DNA of 64,000 bases from Janthinobacterium rivuli (GTDB lineage Bacteria > Pseudomonadota > Gammaproteobacteria > Burkholderiales > Burkholderiaceae_D), in the NCBI RefSeq assembly GCF_009208735.1, contig NZ_WFLJ01000012.1, positions 170,372 through 234,371 on the forward strand. The letters run 5' to 3'. Positions 28,910-37,580 of the stretch are shown in pieces. The notes beneath the pieces are model-generated. The model searched no databases. It saw only the letters and a program-made list of their open reading frames with translations, and was not told the DNA's origin. The stretch's first letter is position 1. Each line of letters begins with the position of its first letter. The position numbers and the translations under genes are program-made.

Positions 28910-30016
28910 TTAAATCCGCATCGGCATGACGACATACTTGAAGTCGGCATTGTCAGGGATGGAGATCAGGGCGGACGAGTTCGAGTCGCCCAGCGCGATG
29001 TTGACGTATTCGCATTTCAGGTTGTTCAGCACGTCCAGCAGATACGTCACGTTGAAGCCGATGTCGACGGAATCGCCGCCGTAGTCGATTTCCAGCTCTT
29101 CGACGGCTTCTTCCTGGTCCGCATTGGTCGAGCTGATCTTCATGCTGCCCGGGGTGATGATGCAGCGCACGCCCTTGAACTTGTCGCTGGTCATGATGGC
29201 GGCACGTTGCAGCGAGCGCAGCAGTTCATCGCGGCCGATGGTGAAGTCGTTCTTGTAGCCCTTTGGAATCACGCGCGTGTAGTCGGGGAACTTGCCTTCG
29301 ACCAGTTTCGAGATCAGCTCGATGTCGGCAAAGGTCAGTTTCACCTGGTTGGCGGCGATGTCCAGCTGTACCGGCTCATCGTTCTCTTCCAGCAGGCGCT
29401 GCAGTTCGATGATGGTCTTGCGCGGAATAATGACTTCCTGGCGCGCGAACGTTTGCTCGGTGGCGACCTGGCAAAACGCCAGGCGGTGGCCGTCGGTGGC
29501 CACGGCGATGACATTATTGCCATCCAGAACCAGCAGCAAGCCGTTCAGGTAATAGCGGATGTCTTGCTGCGCCATCGAGAAATGCACCATGTTGAACAGG
29601 TGCTTCAAGGTTTTCTGCGGCAGGGTGACGGACGCGTTGTAGCTTTCCGCTTGTTGCACGGTTGGAAACTCTTCCGCCGCCAGCGTTTGCAGGGCGAAGC
29701 GCGACTTGCCCGTTTGCACGGTCAGGCGCTTGTTCAGCAGGGTCATCGTGACGTCGCCCGATTCGGGCAGGGCGCGCAAAATGTCCAGCAGCTTGCGCGC
29801 GGCCACGGTGGTGCCGGTGACGTCCGCGCCGGAACCGATTTCCGCGTGCGTGGTGATCTGCACTTCGGTGTCGGTCGACAGGAAGGAGACATTTTCACCG
29901 TCTTTGCGGATGAGGATATTGGCCAGAATCGGCATAGTGTGCCGACGCTCGACAATACCGCTCACGATCTGCAGTGGCCGGAGAAGGGTATCTCGGGTGG
30001 TTTTGACCAATTGCAT
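28910..30016 (-). CDS. dnaN: DNA polymerase III beta subunit (sliding clamp)
   Basis: A 368-residue processivity clamp, near the E. coli length of 366. It begins MQLVKTTRDTLLRPLQIVSGIVERRHTMPILAN and has three clamp repeats; GKFPDYTRVIP and the C-terminal KYVVMPMRI are highly conserved, the latter forming part of the partner-binding groove. It encircles DNA and tethers polymerase III and other enzymes. The frame is open 16 codons further upstream, but the conserved start is the ATG at 30016. It lies 141 bases after dnaA and is followed by the palindrome and gyrB. Confidence 0.98.
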   Translation of the reverse strand: MQLVKTTRDTLLRPLQIVSGIVERRHTMPILANILIRKDGENVSFLSTDTEVQITTHAEIGSGADVTGTTVAARKLLDILRALPESGDVTMTLLNKRLTVQTGKSRFALQTLAAEEFPTVQQAESYNASVTLPQKTLKHLFNMVHFSMAQQDIRYYLNGLLLVLDGNNVIAVATDGHRLAFCQVATEQTFARQEVIIPRKTIIELQRLLEENDEPVQLDIAANQVKLTFADIELISKLVEGKFPDYTRVIPKGYKNDFTIGRDELLRSLQRAAIMTSDKFKGVRCIITPGSMKISSTNADQEEAVEELEIDYGGDSVDIGFNVTYLLDVLNNLKCEYVNIALGDSNSSALISIPDNADFKYVVMPMRI

Positions 30017-30157
30017 ATTTATCCTCAATGTATAGGTATGAAGTTTAACGTAGTAATTTAACAATCATTGCAAGGGGAGCCCCGGCAGGCCGGCTGCGGC
30101 GCTCTCCCAGATAATAAGGGTAAAGCACGTTTTGAGCCAGCCTTGCCCAAGCGGCGC

Positions 30158-31552
30158 TTAGCCTTTTAACGTTTGTTCCAGCACATGCAATTCATGGTTG
30201 CATTCCGGGTTCTTGGTGCGGTCCAGCGCGATCTTGCGCACGGCATGCAGCACCGTGGTGTGGTCGCGACCGCCGAACAGCTCGCCGATTTCCGGCAGGC
30301 TCTTCTGTGTCAATTCCTTGGCCAGGTACATGGCGATCTGGCGCGGCCGGGCGATATTCGCGGGGCGGCGCTTCGAATACATGTCGGCAACCTTGATATT
30401 GAAGAAGTCGGCCACCGTTTTCTGGATGTTTTCCACGGAAATCTGGCGGTTCTGCACCGACAGCAAGTCCTTCAGGGCTTCCTTGACGATATCGATCGTG
30501 ATCTCTTTGCCATGGAAACGCGAGTACGCGAGAATCTTGCGCAGCGCGCCTTCGAGCTCGCGCACGTTCGAACGCAAGTGCTTGGCGACAAAGAAGGCCA
30601 CGTCGTCGGAGAAGGTCACGCCTTCCTGCTTGGCCTTTTTCAACAGAATCGCCACGCGCATTTCCAGTTCCGGCGGTTCGATGGCCACCGTCAGGCCCGA
30701 GTCGAAGCGCGAGATCAGGCGGTCGTCCATGCCCGTGATTTCCTTCGGATAGGTATCCGAGGTGATGATGATCTGTTTCTTCGCGGCAATCAATGCCTCG
30801 AACGCATAGAAGAACTCTTCCTGCGTGCGGCTCTTGCCGCCAAAGAACTGGATATCATCGATCAGCAGCATGTCGAGCGAGTGATAGTAGTGCTTGAAAT
30901 CGTCGAAACCCTTGCGTTGGTAAGCGGTCACTACGTCGCGAACGTACTGTTCCGCGTGGATGTAGCGAATCTTCGCGCCCGGATTGTCGGCCATCACCTG
31001 GTTGCCGATGGCGTGGATCAAGTGGGTCTTACCCAGGCCGACGCCGCCGTAGAAGAACAGCGGGTTGTACGACACGCCCGGATTGTTCGCCACCTGGATG
31101 GCGGCGGCGCGCGCCAATTGGTTGGCCTTGCCCGTCACGAAGCTGTCGAAGGTCAGGTCGGTGTTGATGCGGCTCTGCTCGCGGCGCGGCGCGGCACCGA
31201 TGCTCAGTTCCGGCACGCTCGGCTGCGGCTCCGCGGCGCGCGCGCTGGGCGCGCCGCCATTCGGATCGCTGGCCGGAGTGCTGGCGGTGACGGGTTTCTT
31301 CGGCAGGGCCAGGCGCGGGTCGAGCACGAACTGCACTTCCGTCGGCGCTTCGAAGTACTGAATGGCCAGCGCAGTGATGCGGCTGGCGAACTGGGTCTTG
31401 ACCCAATCGAGCTTGAAGCGATTGGGCGCAGCAATGCGCAGCTTGCCCTCTTCGTAATCGAGAGGGATAAGCGGTTTGATCCACGCACTGAATTGTTGCG
31501 GTGTCAGCTCCAGTTCCAACTGCGCGGAACAGGCCTGCCAGAAATTATCCAT
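30158..31552 (-). CDS. dnaA: Chromosomal replication initiator DnaA
   Basis: A 464-residue initiator protein. Domain I is residues 1-~85 ([21 protein letters not shown]), a Pro/Ala-rich domain II linker runs to ~125, and the AAA+ domain III carries Walker [11 protein letters not shown], Walker [11 protein letters not shown] and sensor [14 protein letters not shown]. Domain IV ends with the DnaA-box-binding signature [15 protein letters not shown]. It binds TTATNCACA boxes, melts oriC and loads the helicase. It is transcribed away from the DnaA-box-containing gap at 31553-32064. The ribosome-binding site is weak, as is common for this gene. Confidence 0.98.
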   Translation of the reverse strand: MDNFWQACSAQLELELTPQQFSAWIKPLIPLDYEEGKLRIAAPNRFKLDWVKTQFASRITALAIQYFEAPTEVQFVLDPRLALPKKPVTASTPASDPNGGAPSARAAEPQPSVPELSIGAAPRREQSRINTDLTFDSFVTGKANQLARAAAIQVANNPGVSYNPLFFYGGVGLGKTHLIHAIGNQVMADNPGAKIRYIHAEQYVRDVVTAYQRKGFDDFKHYYHSLDMLLIDDIQFFGGKSRTQEEFFYAFEALIAAKKQIIITSDTYPKEITGMDDRLISRFDSGLTVAIEPPELEMRVAILLKKAKQEGVTFSDDVAFFVAKHLRSNVRELEGALRKILAYSRFHGKEITIDIVKEALKDLLSVQNRQISVENIQKTVADFFNIKVADMYSKRRPANIARPRQIAMYLAKELTQKSLPEIGELFGGRDHTTVLHAVRKIALDRTKNPECNHELHVLEQTLKG

Positions 31553-31677
31553 GTATGTCTATGTGAAAAGGTGTGGGAGGGCGTATCGATTCTGCCCTGC
31601 GTTCACCGTGTTGCAAGGCCGGCGTCGCGCGAGGGCTCGCCACACGTAACGCGCTATTCTACTCCCGACTGACAAAG

Positions 31678-31686
31678 TTATCCACA
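31678..31686 (+). promoter_or_regulatory. DnaA box
   Basis: TTATCCACA, an exact match to the TTATNCACA consensus, 126 bases before the dnaA start. Confidence 0.85.
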
Positions 31687-31725
31687 GGCACGACGCTTAT
31701 TTTTCTGTGGCGGGGTGGGGCGCCA

Positions 31726-31734
31726 TGTGCATAA
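31726..31734 (-). promoter_or_regulatory. DnaA box
   Basis: TTATGCACA on the minus strand, an exact match to TTATNCACA, 39 bases from the first box and facing it. Confidence 0.8.
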
Positions 31735-32064
31735 GAGGCGACTTATCCCCCGGTTATCCCGTCGCAGGCAGTGCTGGCGCGGCCTGTGGCGGGGCCTTGC
31801 CGGCAGATGGGGGCGGCGCGGAAATTTCCAGACGATCACGGCAATCCTTGACAAGAGGGGGGCATATGCTGAATAATTCAGGGTTCCCCGCCCGTATTCC
31901 GTGTTTATTCATTTGGAACGACAATATGGACTAAGCGTGGATTAAGCGGGCGATGAGATTGGCCAGCTTGTGCCTTGGCATAAGTGCGCGATTGTCATTG
32001 GCACCAAAAACTGACGGGACGTCAGACCCGATTTTGCATTTTTTTTGTTTTTAGCGAGACCAAC

Positions 32065-32199
32065 ATGAAACGTACTTACCAACCTTCCGTCGTTCGCCGC
32101 AAGCGTACGCACGGCTTCCGCGCTCGTATGGCTACCCGTGGTGGCCGTGATGTGCTCAACGCACGTCGCGCAAAGGGCCGCAAACGCCTGGCCGTCTAG
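32065..32199 (+). CDS. rpmH: 50S ribosomal protein L34
   Basis: A 44-residue, strongly basic protein ([20 protein letters not shown] and ending GRKRLAV), a full-length match to bacterial L34, a component of the large ribosomal subunit. The ATG at 32065 gives the standard length; GAG lies a few bases upstream. It is the first gene of the plus-strand operon rpmH-rnpA-yidD-yidC on the other side of oriC, an arrangement conserved across most bacteria. Confidence 0.98.
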   Translation: MKRTYQPSVVRRKRTHGFRARMATRGGRDVLNARRAKGRKRLAV

Positions 32200-32201
32200 G
32201 C

Positions 32202-32660
32202 TTGTCGTTGACAGCTGATCGCGTGGCTAGCTGTACTCCAGTCGGCAATCAACGCGAAGGTTCACACGACTTCGCGCGCTTTCGGCGTATCGTTAAAACG
32301 GATGAATTTTCATCCGTTTTTCGTTTGCGCCCTTCGCAAAAAACAGCGCATTTTGTGCTGTACACCCGACACAATCAATTGCCGCATGCGCGGCTGGGCG
32401 TCGTTGTGGCCAAGCGTTTCGCGCCGCGCGCGGCGACCCGCAATACGATCAAGCGCGTCACGCGCGAGCTGTTTCGCAACAGCGCGATGCCGCCGGTCGA
32501 CTGCGTGGTGCGTTTGTCGCGCGCCGTCAACAGCAAGGATGGCCCGGCCACCACGACCCGGCTCAAAGCCGAGCTGCGTGAGGAATTGAGCCGCCTGTTC
32601 GCGGCGCAAATCGCCGCCCAGGCCCGTTCTGTTGCTGCGCCACCACCATCCGCGCCATGA
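32202..32660 (+). CDS. rnpA: Ribonuclease P protein component
   Basis: The protein subunit of RNase P, which helps the RNA subunit mature tRNA 5' ends. Conserved parts are [15 protein letters not shown] near the N-terminus, the [24 protein letters not shown] central segment with the RNR-type motif [13 protein letters not shown], and a basic surface. No ATG is available: the candidates are TTG at 32202, TTG at 32208 and GTG at 32223; the longest (152 residues) is given. The region before residue ~25 is not conserved, so the true start may be the GTG. It begins 2 bases after rpmH and its stop overlaps the yidD start. Confidence 0.93.
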   Translation: MSLTADRVASCTPVGNQREGSHDFARFRRIVKTDEFSSVFRLRPSQKTAHFVLYTRHNQLPHARLGVVVAKRFAPRAATRNTIKRVTRELFRNSAMPPVDCVVRLSRAVNSKDGPATTTRLKAELREELSRLFAAQIAAQARSVAAPPPSAP

Positions 32661-32917
32661 AAACCCTGCTGCTGTTCCTGCTGCGCGCTTATCAGTTGCT
32701 GATCAGCCCCATGCTGGGACAGAATTGCCGTTTCTATCCGAGCTGTTCGCATTACGCGATGGAAGCGCTGCGCGTGCACGGTACGGCCAAGGGCAGCCTG
32801 CTGGCTGCCAAGCGCCTGTGCCGTTGCCACCCCTGGAATGAGGGGGGCGTCGACCCGGTGCCGCCGGCCGACGCTAAACAATCTTCAACGACCGCTTGCG
32901 GTTGCAACCACTCCTGA
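32657..32917 (+). CDS. yidD: Membrane protein insertion efficiency factor YidD
   Basis: An 86-residue protein of the YidD (haemolytic domain) family. It has an N-terminal amphipathic/hydrophobic helix ([20 protein letters not shown]) and the signature [16 protein letters not shown] with [16 protein letters not shown]. Family members assist insertion of membrane proteins together with YidC. It overlaps the rnpA stop by 4 bases (ATGA) and is followed 11 bases later by yidC, the standard operon order. The C-terminal CGCNHS tail is extra to the usual family core. Confidence 0.95.
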   Translation: MKTLLLFLLRAYQLLISPMLGQNCRFYPSCSHYAMEALRVHGTAKGSLLAAKRLCRCHPWNEGGVDPVPPADAKQSSTTACGCNHS

Positions 32918-32928
32918 CAAATACCCTA

Positions 32929-34665
32929 ATGGATATCAATAAACGTACCATCCTGTGGATCGTGTTTTCCGTCTCGCTGGTAATTCTCTGGAACGAATGG
33001 ATGATCTCGAACGGCAAGCCGTCGATGTTCTCCGCGAACACGGAACAAACCGCCAAGGCGCCTGTGACACCTGCCAAGACGGATACCCTGGCTGCCTCGG
33101 CTGCTGCAGGCGTGCCTGCCCTGCCGGGTGAGGCTGTCGATCCCGCCGCGTTCAAGCGCGAAGTGATTACCATCACCACCGACGTCATCAAGGTCGATAT
33201 CGACACCCTGGGCGGCCAGGTCAAGCGTCTGGAATTGCTGAAATTCAAGGGCGCGGGCAATCCGGGCTGGTTTGGCGGCTGCTTCGGCCTGTTCAAATGG
33301 TGCCAGCCTGACGACGGCAAGCAAAACGAAGTGCTGTTCGACGAAGGCGCGAACCATACCTATCTGGCGCAATCGGGCCTGGTCGGCGGCCCCTTCCCGA
33401 CGCACGCGAGCGGTTTCACCGTGCAGCCTGGCGTACGCACCATCGGTGACGGCAAGCAAGTGCAGCTGGTGATGGAAGCGGTCGAAGGCGGCGTCAAGCT
33501 GACCAAGACGTTTACCTTCAAGCGCGGCGACTACGTCATCGACGTGCGCCACGACGTGTCCAACGTGGGCGCGGCACCTGTCACGCCGCAGCTGTATCTG
33601 CAGCTGACGCATGACGGCAACAAGCCGGTTGGCGACTCGTTCTTCAACAGCAGCTTCACGGGCCCGACCCTGTACACGCCGCAAGACAAGTACCAGAAGC
33701 TGACGTTCGAGAAAATCGAAAAAGCGGCTGCGGAAGACGAGAAGAAGGGCAACGACAACGCCATGAAGGGCCTGCACCCGGCCACGGCGAATGGCGGCTG
33801 GTTTGCGATTTCGCAACACTTCTTCGTGTCCGCTTTCGTTCCGCCTGAGAACGCCAAGCGCGACATCTTCACGAAGAAGGTTGGCCCCAACCTGTACGCC
33901 ATCGGCAACGTGCTGCCATTGCCTACCCTGGCGCCAGGCGCCTCGGCCAGCATGGACAGCAAGTTGTACTCGGGTCCGCAAATCGCGCATCTGCTGGAAA
34001 ACGTCTCGCCTGGCCTGGAACTGGTCAAGGATTATGGCTGGTTGACCATCATCGCCAAGCCGATGTTCTGGGTCATGGAACAGATCCACAGCGTGCTGGG
34101 CAACTGGGGCTGGACCATCATCGCCTTCACGATCCTGATCAAGCTGCTGTTCTTCCCGCTGTCGGCCGCCGGCTACCGCAGCATGGCCAAGATGAAACTG
34201 GTCACGCCGAAGATGCAAGCGATCCGCGAACGCTTCAAGGGCGATCCGCAAAAGATGAACCAGGCCACGATGGAGCTGTACAAGACGGAAAAGATCAATC
34301 CGCTGGGCGGCTGCCTGCCGATCCTGATCCAGATGCCCGTCTTTATCGCTCTGTACTGGGTCTTGAACGCGTCCGTGGAAATCCGCGGCGCGCCATGGAT
34401 CGGCTGGATCACCGACCTGGCCCAGCATGACCCATGGTGCATCCTGCCCGTGTTGTACGCGATCTCGATGTTCATCACGACCAAGCTGAACCCGGCCCCG
34501 GCCGATCCGATGCAAGCGAAGATGATGCTGTTCATGCCACTGGCATTCTCGGTGATGTTCTTCTTCTTCCCGTCGGGCTTGGTACTCTACTGGGTCGTCA
34601 ACAACGTCCTGTCGATCGGCCAGCAATGGGTGATCACCAAGAAATACGCGCCTGCCGTCAAGTAA
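32929..34665 (+). CDS. yidC: Membrane protein insertase YidC
   Basis: A 578-residue inner-membrane insertase/chaperone. It has an N-terminal span (MDINKRTILWIVFSVSLVIL), a large periplasmic P1 beta-supersandwich (about residues 60-345; GGQVKRLELLKFKG, PQLYLQLTHDG) and the conserved C-terminal core of five spans (WGWTIIAFTILIKLLFFPLS with the hydrophilic-groove arginine-containing region after it, and GGCLPILIQMPVFIALYWVL). It inserts membrane proteins with or without SecYEG. The start at 32929 gives the conserved MDINKR. Two hairpins follow the stop. Confidence 0.98.
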   Translation: MDINKRTILWIVFSVSLVILWNEWMISNGKPSMFSANTEQTAKAPVTPAKTDTLAASAAAGVPALPGEAVDPAAFKREVITITTDVIKVDIDTLGGQVKRLELLKFKGAGNPGWFGGCFGLFKWCQPDDGKQNEVLFDEGANHTYLAQSGLVGGPFPTHASGFTVQPGVRTIGDGKQVQLVMEAVEGGVKLTKTFTFKRGDYVIDVRHDVSNVGAAPVTPQLYLQLTHDGNKPVGDSFFNSSFTGPTLYTPQDKYQKLTFEKIEKAAAEDEKKGNDNAMKGLHPATANGGWFAISQHFFVSAFVPPENAKRDIFTKKVGPNLYAIGNVLPLPTLAPGASASMDSKLYSGPQIAHLLENVSPGLELVKDYGWLTIIAKPMFWVMEQIHSVLGNWGWTIIAFTILIKLLFFPLSAAGYRSMAKMKLVTPKMQAIRERFKGDPQKMNQATMELYKTEKINPLGGCLPILIQMPVFIALYWVLNASVEIRGAPWIGWITDLAQHDPWCILPVLYAISMFITTKLNPAPADPMQAKMMLFMPLAFSVMFFFFPSGLVLYWVVNNVLSIGQQWVITKKYAPAVK

Positions 34666-34682
34666 GTCCGGCCAGCGAACAG

Positions 34683-34710
34683 AAAGCCCGCCTCGCGCGG
34701 GCTTTTTTTT
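34683..34710 (+). terminator. Rho-independent terminator after yidC
   Basis: Stem AAAGCCCGC / GCGGGCTTT with a 5-base loop and a run of T residues, 17 bases after the yidC stop. Confidence 0.9.
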
Positions 34711-34743
34711 GACATCGTACCCAATGGGTACGATGTCAAAAAA
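34711..34743. terminator. Second, bidirectional-looking hairpin after yidC
   Basis: Perfect stem GACATCGTACCC-AAT-GGGTACGATGTC, flanked by a T run on the left and an A run on the right, directly abutting the first terminator. On the minus strand the left T run reads as A and the right A run as T, so it could stop transcription from the right. Confidence 0.6.
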
Positions 34744-34849
34744 GTGGGTTTTTCCGGCTTTCCACTGCCCCCCCCTTCATGTGCACCTGGTTTGTCGCTG
34801 AAAATAGCGCGGCTCCCGCAGCCTTTCCCGAATAATCTACAATATCCCC

Positions 34850-36229
34850 ATGAAACTCGACTCTTCCCCTATCGCCGCCATCGCCACCGCTCCCGGGCGC
34901 GGCGGCATCGGCGTGGTACGCGCCTCCGGCAAAAACCTCGCTCCCCTGATGACGGCCCTGTTCGGCGCGCAGCCGCTCAAACCGCGCCACGCCACCTATT
35001 TGCCATTCACGGAAAGCGACGGCGCCATCATCGACCAGGGCATCGCCATCCATTTCAAGGGCCCGCATTCGTACACGGGCGAAGACGTGCTGGAATTGCA
35101 GGGCCACGGCGGCCCCGTGGTGCTGCAACTGCTGCTGGCGCGCGTGCTCGAAGCGGGCCGTGACAGCGGCTTGCGCCTGGCCGAGCCGGGTGAATTCACG
35201 CGCCGCGCGTTTTTGAATGACAAGCTGGACCTGGCGCAAGCCGAAGCCGTGGCCGACCTGATCGACGCCTCGACGGAAGCGGCCGCCAAGTCCGCCTCGC
35301 AATCGCTGTCGGGCGCTTTTTCCAACACGATACACGCGCTGGTCGAGCAGGTAACGGGCTTGCGCATGCTGGTCGAGGCAACCCTGGATTTCCCGGAAGA
35401 GGAGATCGACTTCCTGGAAAAATCGAACGCGCGCGGCCAGTTGAAGGCCGTCATCGAAGCCTTGAACAAAGTGTTTGCCCAGGCGGCGCAGGGCGCGCTG
35501 CTGCGCGAAGGTCTCAACGTCGTGCTGGCGGGCCAGCCGAACGTGGGCAAATCGTCGCTGCTCAACGCGCTGGCGGGCGCCGACGTGGCGATCGTCACGC
35601 CGATCGCCGGCACGACGCGCGACAAGGTCAGTGAAACCATCCAGATCGAAGGCATTCCGCTCAACATCATCGACACGGCCGGCATCCGCAGCGCCGGCGA
35701 CACCATCGACGCCGTCGAGCGCATCGGCATCGAGCGCACCTGGGGCGAGATCGGCAAGGCCGACGTGATCCTGCATTTGCTCGACGCCGACCACGGCCCG
35801 ACGCTGGCCGACGAAACCATCGTTGCCGCCTTCCCCGAGGGCGTGCCGGTGGTGCGCGTGTGGAACAAGATCGATCTGTCCGGCCACAAGCCCGGCGTCG
35901 ACAGCTTGCCGGACGCCACCCACGTGTATCTGTCTGCGCACGAGCACATCGGTATTGACCTGTTGCGTGCGGAACTGCTGCGCATCGCCGGCTGGCAGCA
36001 GACGGGCGAATCGCTGTATCTGGCGCGCGAACGCCATCTGATCGCCTTGAAATCGGCCGGCAAGCACCTGGACATCGCCGCCCAGCACGCGGCGCAGGAC
36101 GACCAGTCGCTCGATCTGTTCGCCGAAGAACTGCGCCTGGCGCAAGTGCAGCTGTCGAGCATCACGGGCGAGTTTTCACCGGACGATCTGCTGGGCGTGA
36201 TTTTCAGCCGTTTCTGTATCGGCAAGTAA
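34850..36229 (+). CDS. mnmE: tRNA uridine-5-carboxymethylaminomethyl modification GTPase MnmE
   Basis: A 459-residue GTPase (also TrmE). With MnmG it modifies wobble uridine 34 of certain tRNAs. The N-terminal folate-binding domain begins [19 protein letters not shown]; the G domain has G1 [15 protein letters not shown]2 GTTRDKV, G3 DTAGI and G4 NKIDL; the C-terminus is the invariant FCIGK, whose Cys takes part in the reaction. It lies after the yidC terminators with its own promoter region (120 bases) and is followed 9 bases later by a small exported protein gene, probably cotranscribed. Confidence 0.98.
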   Translation: MKLDSSPIAAIATAPGRGGIGVVRASGKNLAPLMTALFGAQPLKPRHATYLPFTESDGAIIDQGIAIHFKGPHSYTGEDVLELQGHGGPVVLQLLLARVLEAGRDSGLRLAEPGEFTRRAFLNDKLDLAQAEAVADLIDASTEAAAKSASQSLSGAFSNTIHALVEQVTGLRMLVEATLDFPEEEIDFLEKSNARGQLKAVIEALNKVFAQAAQGALLREGLNVVLAGQPNVGKSSLLNALAGADVAIVTPIAGTTRDKVSETIQIEGIPLNIIDTAGIRSAGDTIDAVERIGIERTWGEIGKADVILHLLDADHGPTLADETIVAAFPEGVPVVRVWNKIDLSGHKPGVDSLPDATHVYLSAHEHIGIDLLRAELLRIAGWQQTGESLYLARERHLIALKSAGKHLDIAAQHAAQDDQSLDLFAEELRLAQVQLSSITGEFSPDDLLGVIFSRFCIGK

Positions 36230-36238
36230 GGGGCAACG

Positions 36239-36544
36239 ATGAAAATGTGGATCGCAGCCGCACTGTGCTGCCTGCCCTTGCTGGCTCAGGCTGAGGAAAA
36301 GCTGCCGCGCGACGTGGTGCAGTTCATTGATCATGCGCAAATGTGCGAGCATTTTGCCGGCGAGTGGGATGATAACGACAAGGCGCGCCAGCGCGAGATC
36401 ACGCAAGCCGTCGAGCAATCCTGCGGCCAGGCGCAGCGGCAGTGGAAGCGCCTGACCGCCAGGTACGCCAAGCAGCCGCGGCTGCTGAAAATCATTGCAG
36501 AACAGGCCAATGACGCGGTGCGCAGCTACCGAAAGTCAGGCTAG
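36239..36544 (+). CDS. Small exported hypothetical protein
   Basis: A 101-residue protein with a clear signal peptide (MKMWIAAALCCLPLLAQA, cleavage near residue 18). The mature ~83 residues are helical and highly charged, with two cysteines (MCEHFAGEWDD and SCGQAQR) ~35 residues apart that could form a disulfide in the periplasm. Similar short periplasmic proteins with CEHFxGE-type motifs occur in related bacteria but no function is known to me. A strong ribosome-binding site (AAGGGG, 5 bases before ATG) and a 9-base spacing from mnmE support a real gene. Confidence 0.8.
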   Translation: MKMWIAAALCCLPLLAQAEEKLPRDVVQFIDHAQMCEHFAGEWDDNDKARQREITQAVEQSCGQAQRQWKRLTARYAKQPRLLKIIAEQANDAVRSYRKSG

Positions 36545-36636
36545 CCTCTGCCCCGTTGAGAAATGTCATGGAGTCCAAACTGCGCTGACGTAATCTTGCT
36601 GAGCGGCCTTGAAGTGCCGCTAGGAAAGGAAGCGCC

Positions 36637-36837
36637 ATGGACAGCAAACAGCCGGACGTCGTGGAACGCGAGGATGAGGTAGTGGCGCGCCCACTGCCCG
36701 CCATGCCGGAATTGATCGCCTCCTTGCCGCCGAAAGGCGCGTGCTGGTATTGCGACAAGCCGCTCGACGCCGTGCGCCGTTTCTGTTGCAAGAGTTGTGG
36801 CGTGGCGTATGCGGAAGAGGCGCAGTACAACAGCTGA
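36637..36837 (+). CDS. Small cysteine-rich, probably zinc-binding protein
   Basis: A 66-residue protein. The first ~33 residues are acidic and Pro-rich; the second half has the pattern CWYC-x11-CCKSC, two CxxC-like knuckles about 12 residues apart that suggest a zinc ribbon. The tail YAEEAQYNS is short and polar. A strong ribosome-binding site (AAGGA, 7 bases before the ATG) supports it as a genuine gene. It stands alone between two unrelated genes, followed 3 bases later by the convergent Hpt gene. No family was recognised. Confidence 0.7.
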   Translation: MDSKQPDVVEREDEVVARPLPAMPELIASLPPKGACWYCDKPLDAVRRFCCKSCGVAYAEEAQYNS

Positions 36838-36840
36838 GCG

Positions 36841-37476
36841 CTAGCGGCGCCGCAGCAGCGCCGCCAGCGCGCCGTCGTAGTCGAACTCATGCGCAGCCGC
36901 CGCCACTTCCTGGTAGACATGCACGCCCAGGCTGGCCGCCAGCAGGCTGGCCGAGTTTTCCAGAATGTCGATGGCCGCGCCGTCGCCTTCGCGCAGGTGG
37001 CTGGCCAGGCGCGCCAGCAGCAACTGGATGGCGGGCGCGGCAGGGTCGGGCGCCACGTCCTGCGCCGCCGTGTGGGTGGCCTCCGGCGTGCCGAGCATGC
37101 TGCTGACCGCGCCCAGCAATTGATCCTGCGCCAGTTCCAGCTGCAGCATCTGCTGGGTCAGGTCGGTTGCCTGCGCGCGCAGCGCCGACTCCAAGGTTGC
37201 CGACAGGCCATGCACATGGTGCGCACCGATCATGCCGGCGGCGCCTTTCAGGGTATGCGCCTTCAGGCGCGCGGAGGCATAGTTGCCGGTGTCGAATTCG
37301 GCGCGGATCTGGCACGGCGTGGTGCCGTGGTCGTGCAGGAAGCGGCGCAGGATTTTCAGGTACAGGATGCGGTCGCCCATGATGCGGCCCAGTCCGTTCT
37401 CGACATCGAGAATACGGACCATGTCGGATGCCGCGACGGCGGCGTCATCATCGCAAGTGGCGTGTGGTTTCAGCAT
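36841..37476 (-). CDS. Hpt (histidine phosphotransfer) domain protein
   Basis: A 211-residue protein with an N-terminal histidine-phosphotransfer four-helix domain (about residues 22-110). The phospho-accepting residue is His74 in ARLKAHTLKGAAGMIGAHHV, the standard Hpt motif. The C-terminal ~90 residues are helical, Ala-rich and unlike a known domain (LLLARLASHLREGDGAAIDI). It would relay phosphate between a hybrid kinase and a response regulator, but no such partner is encoded nearby, so it is an orphan. The start is uncertain: the first ATG at 37476 is given, though Met19 would still keep the whole domain. Confidence 0.85.
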   Translation of the reverse strand: MLKPHATCDDDAAVAASDMVRILDVENGLGRIMGDRILYLKILRRFLHDHGTTPCQIRAEFDTGNYASARLKAHTLKGAAGMIGAHHVHGLSATLESALRAQATDLTQQMLQLELAQDQLLGAVSSMLGTPEATHTAAQDVAPDPAAPAIQLLLARLASHLREGDGAAIDILENSASLLAASLGVHVYQEVAAAAHEFDYDGALAALLRRR

Positions 37477-37580
37477 GCTGTGCAGAGCGCCCCAAAACTT
37501 GTCAATGGCAGTAAAGCAGAAACCGCTATTTTACATCCAGTCGTCCTCGACGCCGCGCCCGCTTGGCGCCCGCCTGCCGC

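Larger units (their letters stand above)
31553..32064. other. Probable chromosomal origin of replication (oriC) between dnaA and rpmH
   Basis: A 512-base gap between divergent dnaA and rpmH. It holds two perfect DnaA boxes in opposite orientation (31678-31686, 31726-31734) and two weaker TTATCC-type boxes (31743-31751, 31754-31762). To the right is an A+T-richer stretch (~31860-31930) with the palindrome CTGAATAATTCAG at 31869-31881, a candidate unwinding element. Gene orientation flips here. No credible protein gene was found in it. Confidence 0.8.

Noticed and set aside
31743..31762. TTATCCCCC and TTATCCCGT as further DnaA boxes
   Set aside because: Each differs from TTATNCACA at two positions; listed only as weak sites in the oriC entry.
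31707..31934. 75-codon open frame inside the oriC gap
   Set aside because: No family, weak ribosome-binding site, lies over DnaA boxes.
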